From Marsupella aquatica (Eukaryota > Marchantiophyta), in assembly GCA_973895155.1 (NCBI GenBank), contig OZ316897.1:22630001-22694000 (forward strand): DNA of 64,000 nucleotides, in the 5' to 3' direction. The translations under genes were made by a program, and so were the position numbers. Under the pieces are notes generated by a model. That model was not told the DNA's origin. It searched no databases and saw only the letters and a program-made list of their open reading frames with translations. Shown piece by piece: positions 22,428 to 36,300 of the stretch (positions are counted from its first letter, which is position 1; every line of letters starts with the position of its first letter).

Positions 22428-23503
22428 TGATTGTGTACACATTACAGATCGAAACAAAAGTCATTCCTGAAAAAACCTTTGCGCGAGGTGGACCGTATGG
22501 ATTAATGCCGAGTGTGCTGGAGACTTCTTCCACTGCTCTCCACGTTGCAATTATTCACAAGCAGGAGCGCATTGTGAAGTGCCTGCTAGATCCTAAAAAT
22601 TATCTTTCCGTCGTTGATAGCTCGGATGGTGACCCAGCTATGGCTGCGAGGGGACGATTTCAAGCCGACGCCATTTGCTTTCGCTGGCTCACTTGGCCAG
22701 ACAGACCGGATGATGAAAAGTACTCCGTCCAAGGCAATGTGTCAGCACTGCAATTATCCCTGTTGGTGGGAAATTTAACAAGCCGCAAACCATATGCAAG
22801 GTGTGTATATAGCTACCTCCATGACTTCGACTTCCAGTGCTTCTCTTACTCGATTCTCTCGTACTGACATTCAACTTTGATCACTGCTTCTGGCTTACTA
22901 GCAAAGTGTAGTTTGAATTTTGGAGACAGTTTGGAATTGACCAGTCAATGGATGCTAAGTTCTCATCTCGATCAGCTTCTGTGGTCTTTAATTAACTCAA
23001 ATGGATGACGTGAACAAGAGTGCATATGACATGAACATTTTAGAGTACAGCAGAGGGTAATGTCGTGGACGACGTTGTATGATACATGTCTTGAGTCTTG
23101 GGAACGTTGCCAAATGAAGAGTAGACATTTGTCGCGGACTTGCGATCACCCGGACAACAGGTTCTACACATTCGAGTCTGTTATCCATAGTTACCTTGTC
23201 AGATGCATAATTGACTAGCTTTTTCTTATATCGCTTGATGCTTCTAAACTTGCCGTGGGTGGGACTGTTACACCAATTTACCAAGAGGACGAAAAGGAAC
23301 AGCAAAAGAAAGAGAAAGAGCGTTTTGGTCGTCGGAAGGACTCTCCCCACAGTTTTCATTTGGCTGCAGCCACTGGAAACCCCGACGCGATCAAAGCTTT
23401 CCTCGATAATGGGCAAGGTCCCTTGATCAAAGATGAACACTTGAATACAGCTTTGCACCATGGAGTGCGGGGACACACTGGATTCTGCAAGCCAGTGGAT
23501 TAG
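22428..23503 (+). pseudogene. Ankyrin-repeat protein fragment
   Basis: Two separated blocks look like ankyrin repeats. At about 22520-22660 the plus frame reads SSTALHVAIIHKQERIVKCL followed by LSVVDSSDGDPAMAARG, the usual TALH-A---G---IV--LL----D--G pattern. At about 23330-23490 it reads FHLAAATGNPDAIKAFLDNG and NTALHHGVRGHTG. Between them lie stops and a possible donor after KPYAR (near 22800). The second block runs into a stop in the middle of a repeat. No ATG is in frame upstream and no C-terminal membrane (PGG) domain was found. It may be exons of a real ACD6/ITN1-like gene, but a broken copy is more likely. Confidence 0.6.
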
Positions 23504-24316
23504 CAAATAAGCAGTGTTTTGTGAAGCTAATGAATTTGCAATACGGGGGTAAAATGGTATAGTGATTGCTCTCGATGGGAATTTTAAGCAACCTCGTGAC
23601 TGCAATTTGAAGTCGTCCCAGAAGAAAGCTTTCTAGGATGGCGAACCTTACCTTCTTCAAGTCCCTAGGGAAGAGGTAGAGTCCACAGACACCAGCAATC
23701 AATGGGGAAAGGACAGAAATTAGAAGTGCAAGCAAGAGGAGTTCCCGAAAGCAAGAAAAACATCGGAGAACACTTCTGCATATAAACTATCAGCCTACAA
23801 TCGAAATATTTCCAAACAAACATGGTAATGAATGCCTGGTCCCTGAATTGACAGGTTGTTCTCCACAGAAACATTCAAGCAACTCAGCAAAGAAACACTG
23901 AACAGGCTACTAGTTGCGAAGTGATTGCTAAAGCGATTGCTAAGAGCTGGTCAACATGCTCATTATTCTTGGTTGCACTTTAACAATTCACACAAATTGT
24001 GGCTAGGGTTCAAATGAGAGGAAAGCATGTTTCAGATGATAGGCACTGACGACTTCAATAGTTATGATTCTCAAATTTTGGCTCCAGAATTCTGCTTCCT
24101 GAAGATGATATCATTAAAATTGCTTTTTGCTTCATCCATTCTCTAGTGGATTTCTCGTCCTAAAGAGGTCACTCGCTTCATCTCTGTTAGTTTACTACTA
24201 CTGGAACAATGTGTACGCAGGGAGCATTTCTGGCCATTGTGAGAAACTGGATTCTTGGAATGATGTTAATTTACAAATGAAAGATTGTGGGGCGTGTGAT
24301 TTTGGGCAGTCCAACA

Positions 24317-24345
24317 GTGTACGTTTGGGTGCCCAAAACGTACAC
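24317..24345. repeat. 29-bp palindrome
   Basis: GTGTACGTTTGGG is followed directly by TG and CCCAAAACGTACAC. The arms are inverted complements apart from one extra base, and would form a stable hairpin or a symmetric protein-binding site. Confidence 0.75.
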
Positions 24346-27300
24346 TTTCTTGAATAATTTGAAGAACTTTTTAGTTAAGAAAACTGCAGATTTCAGCTCT
24401 AATTTTTGGAGTTTTGAACTAGTAACAGTTTTGATGAATAGAGAGATTCTGGTAAGCAGATACTCCATTTCCTAATGATTCCTAAACACACAACCAACAA
24501 GATATATGCACTTTAGGGATCGAAGTTGAGACTGCCGGGTATCAATTGTGAATATATGATGCTCTGTTCCCACACTGAACACCATCACTAAAATCTCGAC
24601 CAAATGTCACATAGAAAATTGCAAGAACAGAATAGAAAGCCATCATTGATTGATAAAGCATTTGTCACAGGTAGGTTCAGATGTGAGCCCAAAAAATCTC
24701 CTGATCGGAGTAAACCTACAAAATCTGATTGTCCTATTAGAGCTAGAAACAACACATGCAATTGAGAGAAGGAGGCCATTGTTATAAACAAGCAAATGAT
24801 GCAAGATTGACCAGACGCCTAGGAAGCTGCAGTATAAAGAAGATCTCCATCATCAGTGACGCACATATATACTGCAAAAAAATTGATTCCCAGCAACATA
24901 TAAGAAAGCCAAGCCAAGCCAAGGTGAAGATTTCACAAACAAGAGTGAAGTGCGCGGCTTGCAGACGGAGTCACAACACATTGAATGGATGACTATGCAA
25001 ACCAATGAGAGGACCTGGCTGAGCCAACCAGACACCTAATTGACAATTAAATCATTTACTAGGGATCCCTATTTGTATCGAACGCGCTTGACACTTTCAG
25101 GGGACTCTTTCCCATCATGGGGACGCTTTTGCTCCTTCTGGTGCTCAATAGGCTCAGTACCATTTTCACAAATCACCTAACTTGACGAGAAAACTACCTC
25201 CAGGTTGTGAACACTGCCCTTCTACCAATGTGGCAGAAAAAGTCTCAGACTTTGCGTATCATGCCTTTTGGCTTAGTTTGCCGCTTCCTGATTCTAAAGA
25301 CCAAAATTGAGATTATTTAAGAGAGACCTCCCAGGGTTGCTGTAAGTCTAGGCCACTCAAAGAATGATGTTAGTTTCCACAAAATGTCGTGCTAGAGGTA
25401 TCAAGGAAGAATAGACCTCTATGATTCAACAGTAGTAAGAAAATCTCCCAAACGATGGCAACAAGATCTGCATGTGTCCCGAAACCATTCAAATTCACAG
25501 CACCACCATTTCTTTTCCAATGTCGTCCTAGGATCTACACCACGTCTTGTAGGTCACAAGCACAGCGGGGTAGTGCTGATCATAAGCTTGGTCCTGATTC
25601 GGTCTCATTGCCATGGCTTGGCATGAGAGCTTTGCAAAATGTCTTTCCTTTGCGCAATTCAGAACTATTTTGAGAGCTTTGATACGTCGAGTCCCGCATA
25701 TTCAGCAGTTCGTCCATGAACATACTTTAGTGAGTCCAAGTCCCCCGCCAAGATAGCAATTTACGATTGATCGAAGCTCTAATCCCCATTTCGGTGTCTT
25801 TGTGTTGCTGATTTGTTTCCTTTATCTTGTTTGTCCGAAGGACTAGTGAATTAATTGTGAGACAGCTAATGCTGAGAATGTGCATTGCCAACGTAGTAGA
25901 CTGTCCGACCATGGTACGACCAGGAATAACAACAAGCCAGGTTTAACCTTCTCAAAGATACAATAACAATAGCTATCCCATAAACCTCCGATCCCGAATT
26001 ATGACGATCCATAGCACTTAAAAGAGAGAAGGCTTAAGGAAAAGTCTAGACACACAGAATTTGACTACCCAAGAAGCAGTAAAGAGAACAAGACCCTTTC
26101 ACAGTTACTAAATAGAATATTGATGAAATTTTAGAAGAACGAGTTGTCTGTAAGCGGAATTGCGCTGCACACAGATCCTATGATCCAGATGGTTGATTGT
26201 TGGGAAACATCTTCGAGATTAGCGGTACTGGAGTTGCAATTTAATGAGATATCTCCGTACGAGCAGAATACGGCGAACTCACCTGTTCGAGGTGGCAAGA
26301 TGGACAGGTTCATCCCATCGAGACAGCAGGTCATCTTTCAATGCAAACTACTGGCCGTCCATCTTCTTGTTGCGCAAACTTGTCGTTGTCTTGGTCTGCA
26401 AGGCATCCACGCATTGTCATTCTTTTTCTTGCTCACCGTTCGCCGTATAGTTTCTATCGATCATCGTCAAGCCTCCGTCTTCTTGCAACTGTCTCACATT
26501 ACACATCCGAAGAACTTCAGCTTCTTCTCCACTCACTTCACCATTGCAAGCCATCTGCATCTCCAACGTGTAACACAAATTTTACCGAGTTGCAGAACAT
26601 CTGTGAGACCTTTCTCTTAACTGAGCCATTCCATCACTCAGCTCCTTTAATCTCATCTGGATCGATCCAAGCGAGAGGCATCGATTTCATGTGCAATCCA
26701 AAGCAAGGACTCATAGCTAACAAATCCGACATATGTCCTCTTTTGTGAATGAAAATCTTAAAGCTTCAGCAATCGTCGGACGACTGATTAATAATGAAAG
26801 GAATTCAAAACAGAATGGCTTACTCACAATGGCTTACTCACAAAAACATCAACAACAACACCTAACTCACTACCGACGGAAAAAACGTAGATTCAGGGAC
26901 AATTGCGAAAGAATGCACGTCGACGTTGTCGATGCTGTCTTCCCTATCGTGCATATACGATTAAGGCTTAGCACCAGACCAAAATATGGACTGCAGGACG
27001 CGGTTGGTCTTGCGAGATGATTACTCCGAGCCAGGCCGTAATTCCAATTATTGTTCTTATCCACAAGATTCAAAGCAAGAACCGTGCAATTCTGTCAACA
27101 CTGAGATTTTTGGACGGCATCAATCTTAACATGTTTGTTCCCCGTGTCTTGAACTTCGAACAATGATAGTCGTCTGTCCACGCTTGGAATTCCCATGATC
27201 ACATACCGTCCTGAGTATCGATGGCTAGTGTAGTCTCTGGAAAACAGACATCTGCATGTGACGTTCAAGACACCACAGGGACCACAAATGATAAAATTGA

Positions 27301-27772
27301 TGCCCTCCAAGTTGTCTTGGCCAGGTTGCGAGATCGAGCTCATGAAGCTATACTGTACAGAGTTCTGGCAGTTTTCTGTGTTGTGTACAACATAGGATTT
27401 GCGGAATGTCGTCGGCAGGGACAATTCGTGTCCATTCTATATACTGTGGAAACTGTAAGTACTAGTGCACAAGCAAGCGTACGCACGGGGGAGAGAAATT
27501 GAGTGCATACTTTTTCACTTTAGAGAACGCAACTACAGAGTAAATCCGAAGGGAGTGCGAGGGAGACGGGTGTTTCAACCAGTGCACGAATGCAACCGTA
27601 CTTCCGATCGACTACGAATCACAACTTCTTGAATTAAAGCATGGCGCTACTGCCTTCGAATCGTAGTGATCACAATTGTAAAGTGGATAGGACCAACAAA
27701 TTTGCCGCAGACTGGCTTGCTGAGTTGCAAGCCCTTGTCTAAACTGAACACTGAGTAGCGCTGTAACTTACC

Positions 27773-27832
27773 GTCTACAAGCTAGTTGAGCTGTTACTGT
27801 CTACAAGCTAGTTGAGCTGTTACTGTCTACAA
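27773..27832. repeat. 26-bp tandem repeat (2.3 copies)
   Basis: GTCTACAAGCTAGTTGAGCT plus GTTACT occurs at 27773-27798 and 27799-27824, with a partial third copy to 27832. A second direct repeat (GGGAATC-CAAGTTATCGTCAGT) follows at about 27836 and 27894. Confidence 0.9.
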
Positions 27833-29640
27833 CAGGGGAATCCCAAGTTATCGTCAGTCGTCATCAGAACTTCTGACATTAGACTTTCAACAAGGGAATC
27901 TCAAGTTATCGTCAGTCCTGGTGCCTTGATACCTTCTGACAAAAGAGCGGCTCAGAGAACATTCATAAGAAACTGACTGAAACATAATTAATTCAGTGGA
28001 CGGTTTGGGACACCGTTTCCGATTGAGTGGAGCGCGTGCCAGAGGCCATAGCCAAGGCCATAGCCAGAATTTCCAATCGTGGTGAGATACCACATTTAAT
28101 TTCAAGCCTCGTTGAGGCCCGGGTTGAGATAGTGCAAATGAGGCATCTGCTGTCGGAAGGAGCGGATCTATCATCATCGGAAGATAGTGGGCACCGAGTA
28201 TGAGATAGTATACACCCATGGTTTTGTTTCCTCTCTATTCCGACATGGAGCGCATATATATGGGAGTTGTATCAATTCATTCACGTCATCCTAGTTCTGA
28301 CTAATGTTCCTCTTAGAGCGTTTCTCGAACGCCGCCCTTCAACCTTGTCCAAGTGATGCCTAAATGTAGAACTTTACACAGATCGCACTGGTCTCGCTTC
28401 GTTCTAGACATTTCTTTCCTGTGTTGTGTGAACTTTCAAGTTAGTGGATAGTTTGCGCGCGCCTGGATCGGAGTTTTGCAAACAAGGTAATAATCTTGAC
28501 CCAGACCAAACGAAGTCTGGAAAGCATTCCGTACTTGTTTGCCATATCAGCACTGACGAGGCATAGGAATGGCCCTCGGCTCAAGTTGTGCGTTAGCCTG
28601 GAATTCTTGCAGATCTTCACAATTTTCAGCGAGATCCTTGTGTCCACCACGATAGTTTCGTACAACTGAGAAGAAAGACTTGAATTGAAATACTCCAGTA
28701 ACTAATACTCCTGTCCTCTAGTCTTCCTGGAGTGCGGAGTTTTGTCTGTGAAACCAGAAGATAAAATTGAGTTAACCAGTTGAAGCGCTCCATATTTGAA
28801 AAGAACTTACAAGTCAGTCTCGATCTTACGAGGAGGTATTTCAACTGCAACTCCAGCTGACGAACTTGAGATCCGTAATTGCCCTGCCCGGATCCGTAAT
28901 TGCCACCTATCGTTTTCCTCCGAAGTCTAGCTTTTGAACTCTATCACTGTAAACTTCAATTAACCTACACGGAGCAGCCGACTACCGGTAGCTAACAGCA
29001 GCCGACATTCTTCCGTTTGATTGGAAAAAACAATCGGGACAACATGCAAGCAAGCGAAAATACAAGTGGGGCAACACGCAAGCAAGCAAGAAAAGTAGAA
29101 AACAATTCTAGAAAGCTGACAGCGCAGACAAGCAGGTTTCCAGATTCCGTGCATCGTGCAGAATTTCAAGCAGATCTCTAACCGGGTTTCTAGCTTGGAT
29201 TGAAGCTGGACGGTCTAGCTGGACTGTCGCACAGCCGCAAGCAACCCGGTGATCGACCTCATCCCAAAAATGTCCTGCTACTTGCTTCTCCGCATTAAAA
29301 GATTTGGAGCCGGTGATCGACCTCGGATCGACCTGATCGAATACTACCGCTCGCCTCGAGCCGCAGACTGCAGACATCACTTGAAGCGCTCCAAGCAACT
29401 CTATCCTACTTGTCGGGAATGGATATTTCGAGTGGAGCTTCCTGTCACCTTTCGAGTGGAGAGTCCTGCCACCGAAGAAGACCATCATTGCGAAAACTGT
29501 TCCATCGTGAACTCTGAAAGTTCTGAAAGCTGCGACTCCAAAAAGTAGGGTTCTGTCGTGATCACGAGTGTTTTGAAGCTGTACCACACTCTTCTCACTA
29601 CAGTAAAGGTTCAGGTAGAACTAGAGGCTAGAGCAGCTCA

Positions 29641-32600
29641 ATGCCAACAAACTGAAATACACTTTACATGAGTATACAATGTAAAGTCAAGTCATGTTTA
29701 GAGGTTGAAATATAAGTATAAAAATTTAAATACTTATTTAAATGCTTTGTCACTAAAAATGTTCGAATTGGTAAGATTACCATAGTTTTTTTATTTAAAA
29801 ATATATCATATTTTTTTATAAAAGATGACAAGTTAACCAAAGTGGAAATATAAGAGACCATGACCTACTAGTAAATACAATAAAATAATAGCCTGATTAT
29901 AAATTAGAACAAATGTAGCTAAAATATGCATAGAATAAAATACTGGTTAAAGTGCATTATGGGATATAATGCTCCAGATCATTATAGTACTTAAAGGCAT
30001 GAGAAGATTTTATTTAAAAGCAAAGGGAAATTCTCCTAAGGAGATGGTCCAGATGTTGAAGGGGGCATTATGCTCCTAGAATGCCCTGAAAAATGCCAAG
30101 GGAAATTTCAGGAAGGGCATTACTAGTATACCAGCCTTATTGCAATCAACAAGAGCCTTCAGTACAAGGTTCAGATAAAACCTCGCTGAATGCCAACAAA
30201 TTTAAATATATATACTTGTGGATGCAGAGCAATAAAAGGCCACCTATGTATACTTATCACATTGACAAAGGACACAATATATAGCAAACCATGAAAGAAC
30301 AATAGTGCCATACAAGGAAACAATATCACAAGGCAAGAGATCCTTGAAAGGGGAGACAAAGGGGAAAGAACTATTAAAAAAACAGCCAAAAAACTAAGAC
30401 ACCACGTAATGATGACAAAAAGAACAAAAGGTCTTAATTAGACCAGGAAACACTATATTGAGGCCAGAGACCCCAAAACGGGGAGAAAGCAATACAACTC
30501 TCAAAACAAAAGGCCCCAATTTGGACCCAGAATTCCAAAGGTCAGAGACTCACTAAAGGGGAAAAGACTCAGGATGACTACAAAGAGACAAAGAAGCATG
30601 AGAGTCTCCAACCATGGATGGCAAAAGAACTAATACTCTACTGGGCAACAAACTAAAAAGTTTTTCATTGCTCAAGAGTAAAATCACATGGGACACTGAC
30701 AAAAAAGACTGAGTCGATTGGCCCTAAACCTAACTGCCTGAAGCCGACAAAGAATAAGGAATGTCCAAGCCTGCAACATACAAGTAAACAAAATAACTAC
30801 TGTTTGAGCCCTTTATAGTGCAACCTACAATTACTATCGAACAATGATAGTGAAAACATAAAGGCATAAACTGGGGGATAAGGCCTTTGCTCAAAGTAAA
30901 CGGCAGGACATATATGTCTACAAGAAATCTTTAAAAATAGGATGAAAAGCTCCAAATCAACTGGGTAGAATAACCCCTTGGTAATGCAGAGCATGAGACG
31001 CCTTCTTAGACCACCACTGGCCACATAAAAGGAGGAGTGCTCAAATTTCTCCTTTTTCCCATTCCTCTCCTATACCGTGACTGAGGTTTTGCTCCTCAAT
31101 TTCAGGAAAAAATAGGGCACCTAAACCGTAAACCCTCAAACCAAGGTTGCCTAAAAACACTTTACCCGGAACTACAGTACCTGTTTGGGTCACCTCCCAG
31201 GAGCTTCTTCTTTTTGTGTCCACCACTTTTCTTTTCTTTTGAGAATTTGCCTTTGACAGTACCCAGAACTAGAAAGAAGAGATTTGAGACACCCTAATAG
31301 GTTGATCTAAAACAATCACATACAACTAACCATCTCAGCCTGCCACCTGTTAGTCAAGGACCTTTCCCAGGGTGGGAGCACATGTGTTATTTTATCAGAT
31401 AGAACCTGCTGCATGGCAACAACTAAAAATATGCTCATGCATGCCAATAAATTAAAGTATGCCCATGCATGCCAATAAATTAAACTACGGTTGTGCATGC
31501 CACCCCTACTGCAATCAACCGCGGCTGCCCTGCTCCTGCAGCTTGCAATAGAATCTGATCTCGATAATTATGTCATATATGCAGCTACGTACGCTTTCAA
31601 TTGTGATGATGGACCTGGCTACCGAAGCCTTGATCACTAACAGCCACATGTCACATTACCTCTTAAGTCTTAACTCTTGACGTCCGTCGCCGGCTGTTTG
31701 CAAACGTAATTCTCGTGATACAGATTCTGAAAACTGTAATATCTGTATCACAAGAGTTGAATTGGATGCACCTAGTTTCTTTCCTGCGTTCACGCTTCCA
31801 TGTCCAGATACAACCGAACTGACAACAAACAAAAGCATTTGAAGTGTACAGCAGAAGATGCTCTCCGAAAAGCACTGCCAGGAGGTACTGGAGGTATCTA
31901 ATCATCTCAACCTTAAATGTCAACGCCAATTGGCTCATTTTCGGTCGAATTCCCGCTTTTTACCAGGCAGATTCTTCGACGAGCTCAAGGTCTTTCACTG
32001 CCGGCTCTATTCGAAATTGGGCACACAGACAAGGACGCAACCCGAACTTGAGAGCACGTGCTGTCACCAACCGGACAGGGTTGACAGTGGTTTGCTGAGA
32101 TTCGAATCCAGGGTCTGGACGCGATGTATATAAACAAGGTAAAGCTTAGACGAAGGCGTCAGAAATGGCTGCATCGTTGGCCCCATGAAGATCCACACAA
32201 GTTCTCCGCTTTGCGCTCTCAGTGCTTTCTTCTTATTTTTGCCGTCGATATGTCGTCACAATCGCCAACCATTCCGCCCCCATAAGCTTAAGTTTTTCCA
32301 CGTCGTGTGCGAAGCATCTGGAGCGCGCTGTCGACATTGTTCTCCACTTCATTTGAACATTACACCTCTAGTATCCAATAATAGTGCTTTGAAGAGATTT
32401 TGGCGAAATTTCCTTGGCAAACCGAAGCTTTCCTTCACTAACTTGCAAACCTCCCCCACATCAGAGCTATACACAAATGTAGAGAGTGAAACTCAGTGTA
32501 AGTGTAGTGCGTTAAGCTCATAATAGAGTATCTGGAAAACCTCTTGGGAGGGCTGTTAACTCCACCAAAACTGAGGTTGGGTTTACCAAAGCCTCCCTCC

Positions 32601-33240
32601 GAATGTGCTTTTGCCTGGAACATGTGTCAGTGTACACATTGAGCAGCATCAATTCCACCCTAGCCAAAGCATCCCAATTCTGTGTGCAATGTGGTGTTGG
32701 AGTGGGCCATAGCTCACAAGGGATAGAGAATTGGATACAGCAGTCATGACCTACAGTAGGTGGGGACGCTTGAGCTGATCAGGAAAAACTTACGATAGAG
32801 TATTCATGGAATTGGCCCACTGGGGATGCGTCCATGCACGCATTTTAGCAGGACATCAATTAGAGAATAAGCTACAATGTGTAAAATTTGTAAGTAAGAG
32901 GGACCCTGTAAGTAAGAGGGGTATTTCTTACGATGGTTTCTACCTGACATTGTAGACATAAGGCCATTATAATGTCTTAAAAGATTGCCTTTGAGTAAGG
33001 GGAGTTGCATATAGTGGTGCTACCCCCGGTGCTACCTTGTTGGGCGATTACTCAGGTTACTTTGGGGTCTCAATAACTGCACATCAAAATATGGCATATA
33101 CTATGTACGGCACCCGTGCATACAGTGATAATCCTAGTAAGAGGGACCCTGTAAGTAATGGGTATTTCTTACCATGGATTTGTACCAAATTGACACGGCC
33201 TCCCTTCATTTCAGTTTAGCAAACTTTGTGTATAGTATGT
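29641..33240. other. AT-rich spacer with short repeats
   Basis: No confident gene. It holds a 28-bp tandem duplication (31430-31485, separate entry). A repeated segment AGAGGGACCCTGTAAGTAA...GGTATTTCTTAC lies at about 32895 and 33136. A TATA-like TATATAAAC lies near 32127, followed by an open frame from 32185 whose N-terminus is hydrophobic but otherwise unrecognised. Confidence 0.35.
31430..31485. repeat. 28-bp tandem duplication
   Basis: TATGCTCATGCATGCCAATA plus AATTAAAG at 31430-31457 is repeated at 31458-31485 with two substitutions. A further partial GTGCATGCC follows. Confidence 0.85.
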
Positions 33241-33243
33241 ATC

Positions 33244-33345
33244 ATGGCCAATCGAAAAACAAAGCCGAACCCTGACGGAATAGTTTTCCCAAAGTTAACA
33301 GCAGGTATAGCATCTGACAACTCTCAACTCACGGAGTATAATTAT
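33244..33345 (+). CDS. Candidate first exon, unknown protein
   Basis: An ATG at 33244 opens 34 codons starting MANRKTKPNPDGIVFPKL, ending in the codons for TEYNY exactly at a consensus donor (TAT|GTAAGT). Basic start, balanced composition and clean donor look exon-like. A second exon-like piece at about 35165-35281 has an acceptor CTCTTTAG before GKKAGKKARHGTLPYQENCP and a donor CAG|GTACAC after. No family was recognised, the intervening 1.8 kb is AT-rich, and no complete gene could be assembled. It could equally be transposon debris. Confidence 0.25.
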
Positions 33346-36300
33346 GTAAGTTACTTTTTTTAAATGAACTTGTTTTCACTTGAGTTGTTTCTTTTATTAT
33401 CAAAAAACCAAGTTATACTGCTATTTTTGAATTGAAGTTGGCAAGAGAAGTTTTTGGACCTAAACTGCTGGTGGGCTACTTTGGCTGTAACCCCTTTTTA
33501 AAACTTCAATAAAAATTACAGCAAGTTTAGGTACATAAGTTCAGGGAGATTTCTTACTCTTTGCTGGGCTTTGGTAGGTGTGTCACTGAACATAATGTAA
33601 AAGTGAATTAGTTTGAGGACCCCTTGGTTATGTAAGCTTTTTTTTATTAAACTATTTGGAGCCTTAAAGAGTTGCACATTGGAATAGATAGATGAGACGC
33701 CAAAGATTGTATGGAGGATTCTAAATGAAGTGAATTTTAAAGGTAGTTAGGACAATTTCATTGAAAACAAATAGGTGTACATTCATGGTGATACTGAGGG
33801 CAATTCTCCATGCAAAATGTTTCCCTAAGTAGTACCTCTATGTCTATAAAATACATGTAACATTCCATATAGTTCATGCAAAGAATTACTTTGTCCATAG
33901 AAGTTGAAGGTCTTAGAGTCCCTTGGTATTCCTGTACCCATAGTAGTTATGGTGTTTCTTACCTTTTCTTGTTACTCCTTTATCCATATTAACCAAATAA
34001 TTTCTTAAGTTACCTTGGTAAATATTAGAGAGGTTGAGAAAACTCTTGGGTTTCTTATGCTACCTTGGTAAATGTTAGAGTAGTTGACAAAAGAGTTTCT
34101 TTCTACTTGTCATTGTTTCAAAAATATGTAAATTATTTAATAGAAAATTGAAACAGATTACCAGAAAACATTGATATATCAATCACAACTCATCCAAAGA
34201 TTAATTTTGATCTTTCACCCATAGTTTACCCTTTTCTTTGCAGGTTTCTTTCTTTAGTTTAAATGTTACTTTCTATTTTTCTATTGTTTTTACAGTTACA
34301 GGGTCTAGTTGTTTTTCTTTGCCTTGCCTCAAACACGAATAGTAAGATTTGGCTATTCTTGTGCAACTAACAGTTCTTGTTTGTGACAAATCATGCTGAT
34401 GTGACTACACATGCATCCAAGAATTTTGGAAACTTCCCATGAGGGTTTGTACAACCCAACCTTTTTTAAATCTGAGTTATCGTGCCAGTCAGCCTTTGAT
34501 TAGGTCAAACAACAATGGAGACCCCTGTCGAGTCTATACTGCAAGAGTTGCCAACCCAGGGCAGAGTCTTGTTCTTCCCTCATCTATGTAGTTGCTTGAG
34601 CAATGGATCACACGTGATGAGAAACAAATAGTAAACCCAGGCAGAACATAGAAATTTTGATGACATGGAGGACCATTCCACTCAGAGTTTCCATCTCCTC
34701 CGTCTCCACACATCTAGCTTCACTCCAAATTGATCTATCTTGTCACTCCATGCTTGACCTTTCTTCTCTCGCGACCCTAATCTCTCATTTACAGTTTTCA
34801 AAATCGCTATTGCAGCTAGTACAGTCGAACATAAGAATTTTGGGTGATATAGGGTAAAGTCACTCTTGGAAGGGTTTGTGTATTTCCAAAGTAACGCTGT
34901 ACCCATTTGAACATGCATTTGATGTTGGGTTGGAATCTTAAACACCCTCAACCCATGACTCACCTCACCCACCTTCTACCAGTTTACCTAGAACGCTATT
35001 GTAAATATTTTGATACTAGCGTCAGACTTAGTTCTATCTGGCTAGTTCTCTTTTGAATCTATGTGGTTGGTTTTCCTGGCCCCCGTTCCTCGCCATAGAG
35101 CACTCACTGTCTCAAATTTAGTTTTGTGAGTTTGCTACTACATATTTGCATTGTTGGGGACCCATCTCTTGACTACTCTTTAGGCAAGAAAGCTGGGAAG
35201 AAAGCAAGGCATGGGACATTACCATATCAGGAAAATTGTCCAAAGATAGACCCAATTTCCTATGTACAAGCACCCGGCCCAGGTACACAACTCTTGTATA
35301 ATAGGCATGGGTCTACATGTTTATATGGACTGAAACGTTGGGCTATAGAAGATATTAAAATTTGAAAAAAACCTGGGTTTCCACTTTTTAAATCTTTCAA
35401 GTCATTTAATAGGCTTGGTTTTCTTCTTTTTCCATATGAATTTAAAAATTTTCCTAAACATGTTGTAAATTTTATTAAAAATAATAATAATTTTTAATAA
35501 AAATCCTAAAAAGCTGGCTACTGTAGTTTGGCTGTACACCCATGTGTTTAAAAAAGCTGCTATATAATTTGGGTTTGATCAACTTTATATACATCAAAAC
35601 ATGTTTGGTTTTTTTAAGTTACATTTTTGCATTTCTTGAGTTGAGAAGTACTGAAGACTTTAGTAGACTAAATGAAATCTAAGATGATCAATTGGATATA
35701 AGGTCATTATAAGGAATTAAAACTTGCCTTATAAAAAGGGGAGTTGCATACTTGGGGCACCGGGTCAACCTGATCCTATTGCTGCAAGGGAGATCCTCAA
35801 TAGTGAGATTTGGATTGCATGTTATGGCACGTCAAGTGACAGTTGAGGCAATGCATCTAAATCAGGTGCAGTACCTGGACCAGGGCTTCTTCTGGCTCAA
35901 ACTCTGTTCAAATCCCTTGACTTGACACCTGTGCAACTAGCATTCTGCCTGGCCGTTCCATTGAAGTGAAATAAGCATTTTCTAAGTGTCAAGTAATTAG
36001 GGTGTAAATGGTGTTGGCAAACACCTTTGAGATGGGGTTTTGTGCAAACTAAAGCTAGATTCTGGCAAATGGGGTCCATGATTAGGTGTTGTGGTTGTCT
36101 GTAAATCTACAGTAGCCCTTGTCCTGAAATCTAGGGATATTTGACGGTCAGGATATAATCCAAGAAAAACTTATGAAGACTATTCCTAGCATCTCCTCCC
36201 TAAGTGGCTGACATTTTCCACCCTAGCTAAAAACAAAAAAAACCTTAAAAGAATACGCCGGTGCATATGGCAGGCTACCATGATAGAAGGCATTTGGATA

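Larger units (their letters stand above)
23504..29640. other. Spacer without a confident gene
   Basis: Nothing here matches a known family. Of note are a near-perfect palindrome at 24317-24345, a small tandem repeat at 27773-27832 and a possible minus-strand exon at 23652-23775. A plus ORF from ATG at 25455 (72 codons, Ser/Arg/Pro-rich start resembling a plastid transit peptide) has no recognisable mature domain. Confidence 0.35.

Noticed and set aside
25455-25673. ORF with a plastid-transit-like N-terminus
   Set aside because: No mature domain, no downstream exon and no promoter support. Composition alone is not enough.
32185-32523. ORF with a hydrophobic start near a TATA-like motif
   Set aside because: The upstream ATG at 32165 gives only seven codons (MAASLAP). 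The longer frame has no recognised domain.
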